From the NCBI GenBank assembly GCA_017441705.1, contig JAFRWU010000044.1:1-43041 (forward strand): a stretch of DNA of 43,041 bases, read 5' to 3'. Made by a program: the position numbers and the translations under genes. The notes under the pieces are model-generated. The model was not told the DNA's origin. It made no database searches and was given only the letters and a program-made list of their open reading frames with translations. Position 1 is the first letter of the stretch. Every line of letters starts with the position of its first letter. This DNA is from Clostridia bacterium (GTDB lineage Bacteria; Bacillota; Clostridia; Oscillospirales; QAMX01). Positions 23,924 to 31,918 of the stretch are shown here, one piece after another.

Positions 23924-25228
23924 ATGAAGCTTCTTCGCGTTTCTTCCGATAACCGGCATCTGGAAACCGCGGACGGAAAAAGGTTCTACCTTCTGGGCGA
24001 CACGGCGTGGGAGCTTTTCCATGCGCTCGACCGGGAGGAGGCGGTTTCCTATCTCAGGACGCGCAGGGATCAGGGATTCAATATGATCCAGGCCGTCGTC
24101 CTCGCCGAGCTTTCCGGTCTGACCGTGCCGAACGCCTACGGACGCGTCCCCCTTCGCAGAAACGAGCGGGGAGAATTCGACCCGCTTCTCCCCGATCTGG
24201 AGGGCGGCTACTCCTATTTCGATCACGTGGATTTCATCGTATCCAAGGCCGAGGAGCTGGGGCTTTACGTCGGCATGCTACCCACCTGGGGCGACAAGTG
24301 GAACAAGCTCTGGGGCGAAGGCCCCGAGATCTTCACGCCCGAAAACGCTTTCGGGTACGGGAAATGGCTTGCCGAAAGGTTCTGCCGTCATTCAAACCTT
24401 CTCTGGATCCTCGGCGGCGACAGGCCGCTGACCGAGGACAGGCACTTCAGGATTCTCGATTCCATGGCGGCCGGCCTGAAAGCGGGAGACGGCGGCAGGT
24501 TTTTGACGACGCTTCACCCTTCCGGTTCCCGTTCCTCTGCCGAATTCGCCGCGGGACGCGGCTGGATCGATTTTCATATGAACCAGTCCGGGCACGGATT
24601 CCCCTCCAGGCCCTGTTACGAGCTGATGGCCGAAGCGCTCGCCGCCGACCGGAAGCCCGTGATGGACGGCGAGCCTTGCTACGAGGATCACGCGATCGAC
24701 TTCAAACCCGAAAACGGGTATTTCGATGCGGTCGACGTCAGGCTCGCCGCCTGGCGCAATCTCCTTTCCGGCGCGTGCGGGAATACGTACGGGCATTCCA
24801 GCGTCTGGTGCATGCGCCGCGACCCCACTCCGTACTGGCCGAACACCTGGGAAACGGCGCTCAAAAGGCCCGCCGCGGAAGCCCTGCGGATCTACCGCGA
24901 CTTCATCCGGGAACACGACCTCACCGGTTTTCAGCCGATCCAAAACGCCGTGAAGCACAATTCCCACGATGCGAATTTCGTCGCGGCCATGGCGTCGGAG
25001 CATGCGGCGTGGCTTTACGTCCCCTGCGGCGCGCCTGTGGAGATCGATTTTTCCGCGTTTTCTTTCTTCCCCCGCACGATGCGGCTCTTTGAGCCGACCG
25101 TCGGCACCCTCTCCGAACCGATGCCCTTCCCGAAGGACGGCCGGGTCGTCTTCCCCGCCCGAGGAAGCGGCAGAGGGATGGATTATCTTCTCCGGCTTTC
25201 GGATCCTTCCGGCCGATCGCCCGAATGA
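23924..25228 (+). CDS. GH140-family (DUF4038, apiosidase-like) glycoside hydrolase
   Basis: 434 residues. A TIM-barrel domain (about 1-340) is followed by a small C-terminal beta domain with strands of the PVEIDFSAF and PRTMRLFEPTVG type. WILGGDRP (Asp166) and VMDGEPCYED (Glu250) occupy the places of the acid/base and nucleophile of the characterised RG-II apiosidase. It should release apiose or a similar branched pentose from plant rhamnogalacturonan II side chains. No signal peptide, so it acts on imported fragments. Start at 23924 behind GGAGG. Confidence 0.8.
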   Translation: MKLLRVSSDNRHLETADGKRFYLLGDTAWELFHALDREEAVSYLRTRRDQGFNMIQAVVLAELSGLTVPNAYGRVPLRRNERGEFDPLLPDLEGGYSYFDHVDFIVSKAEELGLYVGMLPTWGDKWNKLWGEGPEIFTPENAFGYGKWLAERFCRHSNLLWILGGDRPLTEDRHFRILDSMAAGLKAGDGGRFLTTLHPSGSRSSAEFAAGRGWIDFHMNQSGHGFPSRPCYELMAEALAADRKPVMDGEPCYEDHAIDFKPENGYFDAVDVRLAAWRNLLSGACGNTYGHSSVWCMRRDPTPYWPNTWETALKRPAAEALRIYRDFIREHDLTGFQPIQNAVKHNSHDANFVAAMASEHAAWLYVPCGAPVEIDFSAFSFFPRTMRLFEPTVGTLSEPMPFPKDGRVVFPARGSGRGMDYLLRLSDPSGRSPE

Positions 25229-25243
25229 ATCGAGGTTTATTCG

Positions 25244-26527
25244 ATGGAACAGCTTTTTGACTTTATCGCCTCTTCTCCCACCGCCTATCATGCGGCGGTG
25301 CATATCGCCTCCCTCCTGGACGGGGCGGGTTTCGCCCGGCTGGAGGAAGGCGCTCCCTGGAAGCTTGAGAGCGGCAGCGGGTATTACGTCGTACGGAATT
25401 CCTCTTCCCTGATCGCCTTTCGCATACCCGACACGATCCTTCCGCCCGAAAGCGTGATGATCGCCGCGGCGCACCTGGATTCCCCCGCCCTGAAAATCAA
25501 GGAAAACGCGGTCCTGAAGGGTCCCGGCGCTTATCTTCGCCTGTCGGCCGAACGATACGGCGGCATGATCTATGCTTCCTGGTTCGACCGCCCGCTCTCG
25601 GTCGCCGGACGCGTGATGATCCGGAAAGACGGCGGCGTGCGCACGGCGCTGGCGGATCTCAGGGAGCCCTGCGCCCTGATCCCCCACGTGGCCATCCACA
25701 TGAACCGTTCGATCAACGACGGGTATTCCTGCAATCCCGCGGTGGATCTTCTGCCCATATGGGGCCTCGGCGGAAACGAAGGAGATTTCAGGGAGTCCGT
25801 CGCGAAGAGCGCGGGATGCCGTCCCGGCGATATTCTCGCTTCCGACCTCTTTCTCTATAACCCGGCAAGAGGATACGCCTGGAACGGCCTGATCTCCGCG
25901 CCGCGGCTGGACGATCTGGAATGCGCTTACGCCGTCCTTTCCGGCTTTCTGGAGGCCGGCTTCCCTCATGCGCTTCCCGTCGCCGCCTTCTTCGACAACG
26001 AAGAGGTGGGGAGCCAGACCAAGCAAGGCGCCGCGTCGCCCTTCCTTCTTGACACGCTCACCAGGGTCGCGGACGCGTTTTCACTCGATTTGAGAGGGCT
26101 TCTGGCCTCCGGGATGATGCTTTCCTGCGACAACGCCCACGGGATCCATCCGAATCACCCCGAATATGCCGACAAGAATCACACCGTTACGCTGAACGGC
26201 GGCGTCGTCGTCAAATACAACGCCAACCAGAAATACACCTCCGACGCCGTATCCGCCGCGCTTTTCAAGCTGATCTGCGAAGAAGCCGGCGTTCCGGTGC
26301 AGCTTTACGCCAACCGCGCCGATATCGCGGGCGGTTCCACCCTGGGAAATATCTCCACCACGCAGGTGGCGCTGAACACGGTGGATATCGGACTTGCGCA
26401 GCTCGCGATGCATTCCGCCTTTGAGACGGCCGGAGAAAAGGATCCGGATTACATGATCCGCGCTCTGACCGCTTTCTTCGGGAAAAGCCTTCGGGCCGAA
26501 GGAAACGGCGCATACTCCTTGCTTTGA
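25244..26527 (+). CDS. M18-family metallo-aminopeptidase
   Basis: 427 residues, full family length. Zinc ligands and catalytic residues are AAHLDSPALKIK (His77, Asp79), FDNEEVGSQTKQGA (the Glu pair) and SCDNAHGIHPNHPEY. The fold is a tetrahedral-assembly dinuclear zinc peptidase that removes acidic or neutral N-terminal residues from peptides in the cytoplasm. It is the last gene before a strong terminator, 15 bp after the GH140 gene, so it shares the carbohydrate operon though its job is general peptide turnover. Confidence 0.93.
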   Translation: MEQLFDFIASSPTAYHAAVHIASLLDGAGFARLEEGAPWKLESGSGYYVVRNSSSLIAFRIPDTILPPESVMIAAAHLDSPALKIKENAVLKGPGAYLRLSAERYGGMIYASWFDRPLSVAGRVMIRKDGGVRTALADLREPCALIPHVAIHMNRSINDGYSCNPAVDLLPIWGLGGNEGDFRESVAKSAGCRPGDILASDLFLYNPARGYAWNGLISAPRLDDLECAYAVLSGFLEAGFPHALPVAAFFDNEEVGSQTKQGAASPFLLDTLTRVADAFSLDLRGLLASGMMLSCDNAHGIHPNHPEYADKNHTVTLNGGVVVKYNANQKYTSDAVSAALFKLICEEAGVPVQLYANRADIAGGSTLGNISTTQVALNTVDIGLAQLAMHSAFETAGEKDPDYMIRALTAFFGKSLRAEGNGAYSLL

Positions 26528-26534
26528 ACAAAGG

Positions 26535-26571
26535 AAAGACGGCCGGGGCGGATCCCCCGGCCGTCTTTTTT
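26535..26571 (+). terminator. Bidirectional intrinsic terminator
   Basis: A 14-bp perfect stem (26535-26548 with 26555-26568) around a CGGATC loop, with A-run and T-run flanks, separates the aminopeptidase gene from the converging anti-sigma-like gene. Confidence 0.92.
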
Positions 26572-26579
26572 ATCCGGCG

Positions 26580-28085
26580 TTATGAAGTAAACTCAATTCC
26601 CTGAATGCTGAAGCGGAAGGATTCCACGTCCGCTCCCGGGATCGCCAGAGAAAGCCCGGTCTCGGAATGATCCATGGCGTACTTTTTGTTCCGGATCCAC
26701 GCCGCGACGGGATGCTTCCTTATCAGTTCTTCCCTGGTGAAGATCAGCTTTTCTCCTCCCTCCACCGTGATTTCCGCCTGGCGGAAATCCGGAATGCCTG
26801 CCTTTTCCGCAAGCTTCAAAAGCGGGATCCCGCCCGCAAAGATCGTTTCGATCCCTCCGGACGATTCGCCCGCATGCCGTCTGGATACCGTTACCGTAAG
26901 GATCTCGTCCCCGGTGAAATCATCCGCGGTAAACTCGAATCGTCTCTCCCCGCTTCCGTTCTTTACCGTCACGGGAAGGATCCAGTCCACCTCCTCCGCA
27001 AGGGTTTCCCGATGCGTTTCCGGTTCAATATCCGCGATCACCTTCTCTCCGTTCGGTTCGTCCTGCGGCAGGATACGATAACCGAAATCGGTGTTTACCA
27101 GGGAAGCGTAGTACTCCTCATAGCTTTTCATGACCTCTTCGCGGGAATCCTCGCTCCACATCGAAAGATCGGGCCAGACGAACAGTTCCAGTTCCGGTAC
27201 GATCCCGCGGTAATCCGGATCGTAGTACAGACTCTTGACGACGTATCTGCCGTCGTCGTCAAACTCATACCGGATTTCCAGGAGGCCGTCCTTGAGATAG
27301 TGTACGCCCGCCAGAGGATAGCTGAAATACAGCTGATTCAAATCCCAGAGCTTTTCGTTCTTTTCCTCAGCGGTATTTCCCTCCACCTGTTCGAAGGTCC
27401 GGAAATACGACCGGTAGACCGATGCGGTGGGATCGATCCTTTCCACCTTTTCAATGGGATCGCCGGCCTTCAGGCCTTCGAATTCCCGACGTTCATGCCA
27501 CGCCGTGAGGTACACGGGATACCCGTAAGGGTATCCGTTTTTATCGTAAAAGAGATAGTAACGCGCACCCTTTTCGGTCATATACATCACGTAATAATGC
27601 ACGTTCTCCCCGTTTTCCACCTTCCGTACGTTGGGCGTCGGATATGTCCCGAGCAGATAATAAACGCTTTCCGCACTGAAATTGGAAAAATTGTCCATGG
27701 TATTGATGTTCGGAGGATGATCCGCCAAAAGTTCGCCTTCGGGATATACCGTGACGACCGGATCCTGACCGGAAGGCAGAACGCGAGAATCCAGATACTG
27801 CTTTGGATGTATCCCCCCGTAATAGTCGTATCCCTCCACCTTATGGTGGATCTCGTAGGGCTCGGCGCGGCGGATCAGGGTCGACGCGGCGTAAGCCGCC
27901 GTCCCCAAAACGAGCAGCGCCGAAAGGATCAGCACGGGGATCAGCCATCTTTTTCTCCGGATCCCTGTTTCCCGCGCCTGTCTCCTGCCCGCTTCCTCGC
28001 GGAGAAGCGAAGCAAGCATTCTTTCTTTGGATTCCCGGGACAGTTCGATCCTTTCCCAGGAGGTCCTGATGCGATCATTCTTCAT
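26580..28085 (-). CDS. Single-pass membrane protein, probable anti-sigma factor of the adjacent ECF sigma
   Basis: 501 residues from ATG 28085, preceded by a GGAGGTGAT ribosome site; a GTG three codons earlier lies inside that site. Residues 1-45 are charged and cytoplasmic, 47-67 is one membrane segment, and the remaining 430 residues lie outside. The outer part is rich in Tyr and acidic residues (for example YYVMYMTEKGARYYLFYDK) and has no recognised domain. It overlaps the ECF sigma gene by 11 bp. Sigma gene followed by a one-pass protein is the usual sigma/anti-sigma layout. The short inner part does not show a clear ZAS motif, so the role is inferred from context. Confidence 0.6.
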   Translation of the reverse strand: MKNDRIRTSWERIELSRESKERMLASLLREEAGRRQARETGIRRKRWLIPVLILSALLVLGTAAYAASTLIRRAEPYEIHHKVEGYDYYGGIHPKQYLDSRVLPSGQDPVVTVYPEGELLADHPPNINTMDNFSNFSAESVYYLLGTYPTPNVRKVENGENVHYYVMYMTEKGARYYLFYDKNGYPYGYPVYLTAWHERREFEGLKAGDPIEKVERIDPTASVYRSYFRTFEQVEGNTAEEKNEKLWDLNQLYFSYPLAGVHYLKDGLLEIRYEFDDDGRYVVKSLYYDPDYRGIVPELELFVWPDLSMWSEDSREEVMKSYEEYYASLVNTDFGYRILPQDEPNGEKVIADIEPETHRETLAEEVDWILPVTVKNGSGERRFEFTADDFTGDEILTVTVSRRHAGESSGGIETIFAGGIPLLKLAEKAGIPDFRQAEITVEGGEKLIFTREELIRKHPVAAWIRNKKYAMDHSETGLSLAIPGADVESFRFSIQGIEFTS

Positions 28086-28566
28086 CCGGATCACCTCCCA
28101 GCTTTTCCTTCAGGAGCGCGCGCGCTTTTCTGAGCCGGTTTCGCACGGTGGATGAGGGGCTTTTGAGTATCGCGGCAATTTCCTCTCCCGAATAACCTTC
28201 ATAATACCGGAGGTAGACCACCGTTCTGTACGTCTCCGGAAGAGCGCGGATCGCTTCCATCACCTCGTCCGGACCGGTCTCGTCAGCGTCCGGAACCGCA
28301 TTCTCGTCTATTGCTTCCCTCTTTCTCCACCAATGCTTCAGAAAGTTTTTGGAAAGGTTCGACGTCGTGCGGATCAGCCACGCTTTTTCATGTTCCTCGT
28401 TTTCAAAGCGCGGAGCCTTGCGGATCAATTGCAGGAAAGCGGTCTGAGTAATATCTTCCGCATCGGCTGCGTTTTTCACGTAAGCACAGGCGATCCGGTA
28501 GACCATATCCGCCCGGCGGGCAAATATGTCCCCGATCTCACGCGACGAGTAGGACGGTTCCTGCAT
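28075..28566 (-). CDS. ECF-type RNA polymerase sigma factor
   Basis: 163 residues from ATG 28566 behind AAGGGGG. Region 2 (about 12-80) includes VYRIACAYVKNAADAEDITQ and the DNA-opening face up to the KHWWRKR linker. Region 4 (about 105-155) has YLRYYEGYSGEEIAAILK followed by the recognition helix SSTVRNRLRKARALL. It lacks region 3, as in all ECF factors. It likely directs polymerase to a small set of promoters and is held inactive by the membrane protein encoded downstream. No matching target promoter was identified. Confidence 0.9.
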   Translation of the reverse strand: MQEPSYSSREIGDIFARRADMVYRIACAYVKNAADAEDITQTAFLQLIRKAPRFENEEHEKAWLIRTTSNLSKNFLKHWWRKREAIDENAVPDADETGPDEVMEAIRALPETYRTVVYLRYYEGYSGEEIAAILKSPSSTVRNRLRKARALLKEKLGGDPDEE

Positions 28567-28639
28567 ATAGCTTTCCCCCTTTCGCTTATAATACAATCGG
28601 TCCGCGGAAAACGTCGCCGGGTTTCTGAAAAAAGCAAAA

Positions 28640-28847
28640 AAACAAAAAGCGCCCCCGCATCGCCGTGTGCCGCAGATACTAACCTGCACCATGCAGGTGG
28701 GTCTCCCCCCTGCCGTTTCTCGCTTCCAACGTCCGCGGACAAAGTCAACGCGGGAGGCCTGCAATCCTTCGGCGGGAGAAGGAGTCCCATATCTTGTTCT
28801 TTGAGGGTTAATAAATACGACAGCACGCGCGTAGCAGGAGACGCTTC
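28640..28847 (-). ncRNA. ssrS: 6S RNA
   Basis: About 208 nt on the minus strand. A TATACT -10 box (28859-28854, weak -35) precedes the 5' end. The first about 28 nt pair with the last about 35 nt to form a long interrupted closing stem that runs into a U-run (28648-28636). The middle is a large bubble topped by a second long stem (GGGACUCC near the 5' side with GGGGAGACCC near the 3' side). The 3' side of the bubble holds a small perfect hairpin (28698-28692 with 28688-28682, 3-nt loop), a feature of Firmicutes 6S RNAs. The sequence right after that hairpin (GGUUA, then CUGCGGC) resembles the same region of E. coli 6S. 6S RNA binds the housekeeping polymerase by mimicking an open promoter. 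Ends are approximate. Confidence 0.75.
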
Positions 28848-28912
28848 TTTTTCAGTATACGCAGACGGGAGCGGATTCAGTCTCGTTTTTCAAAAAATCC
28901 GGTCGCGAAGGA

Positions 28913-29224
28913 TCATTCTTCGTCGGCGGATTCGGCGCCGGCTTCTTCGTCTTCTTCATCCATCTCCAGGAATTTTTCAAAGACGGCGTCGAGCGTGTCC
29001 TCGTCGTCCACCGTAACGAGCATGTCTTCTCCGCTCTCCTCGTCTTCCTCCACCTTGAAGATCACGATTTCGGTTTCATCGCTCTCCTCTTCCGGATTCG
29101 CGGGAGTCATGGCCATGTAGACCTCGCCCTCGTAATCGATGGTGGCAAGATGTTCGAATTCTTCTTCCTTGCCCTCCTCGTCGGTCAGGACAAAATAATC
29201 GCTTCCGTACTGGTTTTCTTCCAT
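28913..29224 (-). CDS. DUF1292 (YrzB-like) acidic protein
   Basis: 103 residues from ATG 29224, with an AAAGGA site; a longer frame upstream is not supported. The core (YFVLTDEEGKEEEFEHLATIDYEGEVYMAM, two short strings here) and the downstream IVIFKVEEDE strand are typical of DUF1292 proteins of Bacillota. It has a very acidic C-terminal tail. Function unknown; members often lie near RNA-processing or alanyl-tRNA synthetase genes. It has its own promoter (29314-29286) and is divergent from infC. Confidence 0.85.
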   Translation of the reverse strand: MEENQYGSDYFVLTDEEGKEEEFEHLATIDYEGEVYMAMTPANPEEESDETEIVIFKVEEDEESGEDMLVTVDDEDTLDAVFEKFLEMDEEDEEAGAESADEE

Positions 29225-29285
29225 GTCAGTCGTTCCTTTCTGCCGGCCGCCCGGAGCGGCCATTTCGATTTCTTTGTACGAGGAT

Positions 29286-29314
29286 AGTATAACACGCTTT
29301 CACGGTTTTGTCTA
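29286..29314 (-). promoter_or_regulatory. Promoter of the DUF1292 gene
   Basis: On the minus strand TAGACA (29314-29309), 17-bp spacer, TATACT (29291-29286), 60 bp upstream of the start codon. Confidence 0.75.
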
Positions 29315-29369
29315 CCGCAAGTTTCGAAGGCGGAGACCGGTTTTCTTTTTGCTTTTTTGAAAAAAACGC

Positions 29370-29398
29370 TTGACAAACCGCATGGAAGCCTGTATAAT
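29370..29398 (+). promoter_or_regulatory. Consensus sigma-A promoter of infC-rpmI-rplT
   Basis: Perfect TTGACA (29370-29375) and perfect TATAAT (29393-29398) with 17-bp spacing, preceded by an A/T-rich stretch that may act as an UP element. It is the best promoter in the window, as expected for ribosomal genes. Confidence 0.95.
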
Positions 29399-29404
29399 AC
29401 CACA

Positions 29405-29573
29405 GGACAACAAAGAAGGAAGAAGAAATTCTGCCCTCACCTCGGAATGCGCTGTGCGTTCGGGTCAACACGGATTGAGTTTATGATCTACGTGTGTGCG
29501 GGCATTGATGTGTCCGCATTCTTTATTGTCTGATTACCGCAAACCGTTTTCGTTTCAATCAGGTTGGGGGTGT
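29405..29573 (+). promoter_or_regulatory. Structured leader of the infC operon (L20/IF3-type autoregulatory leader candidate)
   Basis: About 170 nt between predicted transcription start and the infC ATG. One hairpin pairs 29443-29450 with 29456-29462 (one bulged G). A second pairs 29497-29501 with 29514-29518 and is followed by a T-rich stretch (29519-29529), like a weak attenuator. In Bacillota this operon is often controlled by L20 binding to such a leader. The match to that family is by position and layout only. Confidence 0.45.
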
Positions 29574-30098
29574 ATGCACATAGCAACTACAAGTCATCAG
29601 ATCAACGAACAGATCCACGCTTCCGAGGTCCGCGTCATTGCTTCCGACGGGTCTCAGCTCGGCATCATGCCTCTTGCGGACGCCATGGCGCACGCGGAGG
29701 AAGAAGGGTTCGATCTTGTCATGATCGCGCCGAACGCCGCGCCGCCGGTCTGCCGCATCATGGATTACGGCAAATACCGTTTCGAACAGGCGAAGCGTGA
29801 AAAGCTCAATCGCAAGAGCCAGAAGATCGTTGAGACAAAAGAGATCTGGCTGTCGCCCGGCATCGGCGATCACGACATGGAATTCAAGGTCAAGAACGCC
29901 CTGGGATTCCTGGCCGACGGCGACAAGGTCAAGGTGACCGTCCGCTTCCGCGGGCGCGAGATGGCTCATACCGAGCTTGGCACCGTTCTGCTGAAGGATT
30001 TTGCGGAGAAGTGCGCCGAAACGGCCGTCGTGGAAAAACCGGCCAAGCTGGAAGGACGCCGCATGTCCATGTTTCTCGGTCCCAAACCCACCAAATGA
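29574..30098 (+). CDS. infC: Translation initiation factor IF-3
   Basis: 174 residues from ATG 29574 (GGGGGTG immediately upstream). The N-terminal domain (INEQIHASEVRVI to about residue 75, with PPVCRIMDYGKYRFEQAKREK) is followed by the basic linker and the C-terminal domain (KEIWLSPGIGDHDMEFKVKNA and VTVRFRGREMAH). It binds the 30S subunit, keeps subunits apart and checks start codons. First gene of the classical infC-rpmI-rplT operon. Confidence 0.97.
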   Translation: MHIATTSHQINEQIHASEVRVIASDGSQLGIMPLADAMAHAEEEGFDLVMIAPNAAPPVCRIMDYGKYRFEQAKREKLNRKSQKIVETKEIWLSPGIGDHDMEFKVKNALGFLADGDKVKVTVRFRGREMAHTELGTVLLKDFAEKCAETAVVEKPAKLEGRRMSMFLGPKPTK

Positions 30099-30139
30099 CG
30101 AAGACGAAAGACGGATAGATTTGAAAGGAGACGCAACCC

Positions 30140-30337
30140 ATGCCCAAGCTTAAAACGAGCAAAACTGCCGCGAAAAGATTCAGATTCACCAAAAACGGCA
30201 ACGTGAAAATGAAGCATTCCATGATGAACCATAATACCGGTCTCAAGAACACCAAGCTGAAGAGATCGCTTCGCAAGGCTGCTATCGCGGATCCGACCAA
30301 CGTCAAGGCCATCCGCAAGATGATGCCCTATTCCTGA
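30140..30337 (+). CDS. rpmI: Ribosomal protein bL35
   Basis: 65 residues, full length, very basic. It opens with the family motif MPKLKTSKTAAKRFRFTKNG and ends in the usual IRKMMPY region. A component of the large ribosomal subunit. AAAGGAGA lies upstream of the ATG; infC ends 41 bp before and rplT starts 48 bp after. Confidence 0.97.
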   Translation: MPKLKTSKTAAKRFRFTKNGNVKMKHSMMNHNTGLKNTKLKRSLRKAAIADPTNVKAIRKMMPYS

Positions 30338-30385
30338 TCGGGCACCGGTCTGATCCCCGATTTTACTATTTGGAGGTAATGCATA

Positions 30386-30739
30386 ATGGCACGTGTTAAG
30401 GGCGCGATGATGACGCGCAAGAGAAGAAATAAAACTCTCAGACTTGCGAAGGGTTACTGGGGCTCCCGCTCCAAGCATTTCAAGGTCGCCAATCAGGCGG
30501 TGTTCAAGGCTCTGCAGTACGGTTACGTCAGCCGCAGACTCCGCAAGAGAGATTTCCGCAAGCTCTGGATCACCCGTATCAGCGCCGCCGCCAAGATCAA
30601 CGGTCTGAACTATTCCCGTCTGATGTACGGTCTGAAGAAGGCCGGGATCGATCTCAACCGCAAGATGCTGGCTGAGATCGCCGTCACCGACGCCGCCGCC
30701 TTCACCGCTCTGTGCGACAAGGCCAAGGCCGCTCTGTAA
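30386..30739 (+). CDS. rplT: Ribosomal protein bL20
   Basis: 117 residues, full length. Typical features are the basic N-terminal extension ([18 protein letters not shown]), [15 protein letters not shown] and [20 protein letters not shown]. It is needed for early 50S assembly and in Bacillota is the repressor of its own operon through the leader RNA. GGAGG precedes the ATG. A terminator-like hairpin follows at 30751. Confidence 0.98.
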   Translation: MARVKGAMMTRKRRNKTLRLAKGYWGSRSKHFKVANQAVFKALQYGYVSRRLRKRDFRKLWITRISAAAKINGLNYSRLMYGLKKAGIDLNRKMLAEIAVTDAAAFTALCDKAKAAL

Positions 30740-30750
30740 ATCCATATACA

Positions 30751-30779
30751 AAAGGAGAAAGGCCGGTCCTTTCTCCTTT
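30751..30779 (+). terminator. Terminator-like hairpin after rplT
   Basis: A perfect 12-bp stem (30751-30762 with 30768-30779) with a CCGGT loop. The descending arm is itself T-rich, but no separate U-run follows, so some read-through into the cupin gene is likely. Confidence 0.6.
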
Positions 30780-30816
30780 CCCATATCCCGGCAATCGATA
30801 TGAAAGGAGAACTCTT

Positions 30817-31140
30817 ATGTTTTTTGATCACGACGCGATCCTTTCCGAACCGGCGGGCTCCGGCGCCACGCGCAAGGTCCTTGCCCATGCGGAAAACCTG
30901 ATGATCGTCGAGGTCGCCTTTGAAAAGGGCGCCGACGGCGCGCCGCACAGCCATCCGCACGAACAGGCGAGCTACGTCGTCGAAGGCGAGATCCTCTTCC
31001 GTCTCAACGGAGAAGAGCGCCATATGAAAAAAGGAGATTCGGTTTACATCCCCGGAAACCTTCCCCACTGCCTCCGCGCTCTGACCGACGCGGTGGTGAT
31101 CGACGTCTTTACGCCGGAACGCAAAGACTTTCTGAAATGA
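30817..31140 (+). CDS. Cupin-domain protein
   Basis: 107 residues from ATG 30817, which follows AAAGGAGA; the frame extends upstream into the terminator-like hairpin, so the internal ATG is right. A single conserved beta-barrel with the metal-binding signatures HSHPHEQ (His44-Glu49 region), GEILFRLNGEE and GDSVYIPGNLPH (His84). Small cupins of this kind can be isomerases, dioxygenases or quercetinase-like; the activity cannot be told here. It has a strong terminator of its own and may be transcribed by read-through from rplT. Confidence 0.88.
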   Translation: MFFDHDAILSEPAGSGATRKVLAHAENLMIVEVAFEKGADGAPHSHPHEQASYVVEGEILFRLNGEERHMKKGDSVYIPGNLPHCLRALTDAVVIDVFTPERKDFLK

Positions 31141-31155
31141 TCCCCGTCTCCCCCT

Positions 31156-31182
31156 GCGGCGCCGCGCGGCGCCGCTTTTTTT
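31156..31182 (+). terminator. Intrinsic terminator after the cupin gene
   Basis: An 8-bp all-GC stem (31156-31163 with 31168-31175), GCGC loop, then seven T. The T-run directly touches the -35 box of the next promoter. Confidence 0.92.
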
Positions 31183-31183
31183 C

Positions 31184-31212
31184 TTGAATCGCCGGTGTTT
31201 TTATGCTACAAT
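31184..31212 (+). promoter_or_regulatory. Extended -10 promoter of the two-component operon
   Basis: TTGAAT (31184-31189), 17-bp spacer, TACAAT (31207-31212) preceded by TG at 31204-31205, which gives an extended -10. Confidence 0.78.
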
Positions 31213-31249
31213 GACGAAAAGAACCGAAAGGCAGGAAGTGCGGGCTTTT

Positions 31250-31918
31250 ATGAAGATCCTGATCGTTGACGATGAAAAAATGATCCGCGAGCTGGTGAAA
31301 AAATACGCTCTCTTCAGCGGACACCGGGTCGCCGAAGCCGCCGACGGCATGGAGGCGGTGGAATTGATGCGCCGCACGGGCGATATCGACGTGATCGTGA
31401 TGGACGTGATGATGCCGGAGCTCGACGGTTTCTCCGCCGTCCGGGAGATCCGCAGGTTTTCCGACGTGCCTGTGGTGATGCTTTCCGCCCGCGGCGAAGA
31501 ATACGACAGGATCCACGGCTTCGAGCTCGGCGTCGACGATTACGTGGTCAAGCCCTTCTCCCCCCGCGAACTGATCATGCGGCTGGAGGCGATCCAGCGC
31601 CGCGGAAAAACGGGCGGCGCCTCCCACGACGTGTTCACCGACGGCGGCCTTACGGTGGACTTTACCGCGCGGCTCGTCACCGTCGACGGGGAAAAGGTGG
31701 ATCTTTCCCCGAAGGAATACGACCTGCTTTTCTATATGGTGAAAAACCGCGGATTGGCTCTGACGCGGGAAAGACTGATCTCCGAGGTCTGGGGATACGA
31801 TTATTACGGCGACGACCGCACGCTGGATACGCATATCAAGCTCTTGCGCAAAAATCTCGGTCCGTACCAGGACAAGATCGTCACCCTGAGAGGAGTTGGA
31901 TACCGTTTTGAAGGCTGA
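31250..31918 (+). CDS. OmpR/PhoB-family response regulator
   Basis: 222 residues from ATG 31250. Receiver domain: acidic pocket in IVDDEK, phosphate-accepting Asp52 (VIVMDVMMPELDG), switch Ser79 region and Lys101 (VVKPFSP). C-terminal winged-helix DNA-binding domain (about 130-222) with LSPKEYDLLFYMVKN and LDTHIKLLRKNLG through LRGVGYRFE. Its start has an AGGAAG somewhat far upstream. The histidine kinase gene overlaps its end. Probably autoregulated through the promoter at 31184; the stimulus is unknown. Confidence 0.95.
   Translation: MKILIVDDEKMIRELVKKYALFSGHRVAEAADGMEAVELMRRTGDIDVIVMDVMMPELDGFSAVREIRRFSDVPVVMLSARGEEYDRIHGFELGVDDYVVKPFSPRELIMRLEAIQRRGKTGGASHDVFTDGGLTVDFTARLVTVDGEKVDLSPKEYDLLFYMVKNRGLALTRERLISEVWGYDYYGDDRTLDTHIKLLRKNLGPYQDKIVTLRGVGYRFEG

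Noticed and set aside
27330-27350. T-arm-like sequence (GATTCAAATCC) suggesting a tRNA
   Set aside because: No acceptor or anticodon arms surround it and it lies inside the anti-sigma-like coding sequence.
28476-28826. Open frame of 116 codons on the minus strand between the sigma and DUF1292 genes
   Set aside because: It runs through the 6S RNA and into the sigma gene in another frame, has no ribosome site, and its translation looks like no protein.
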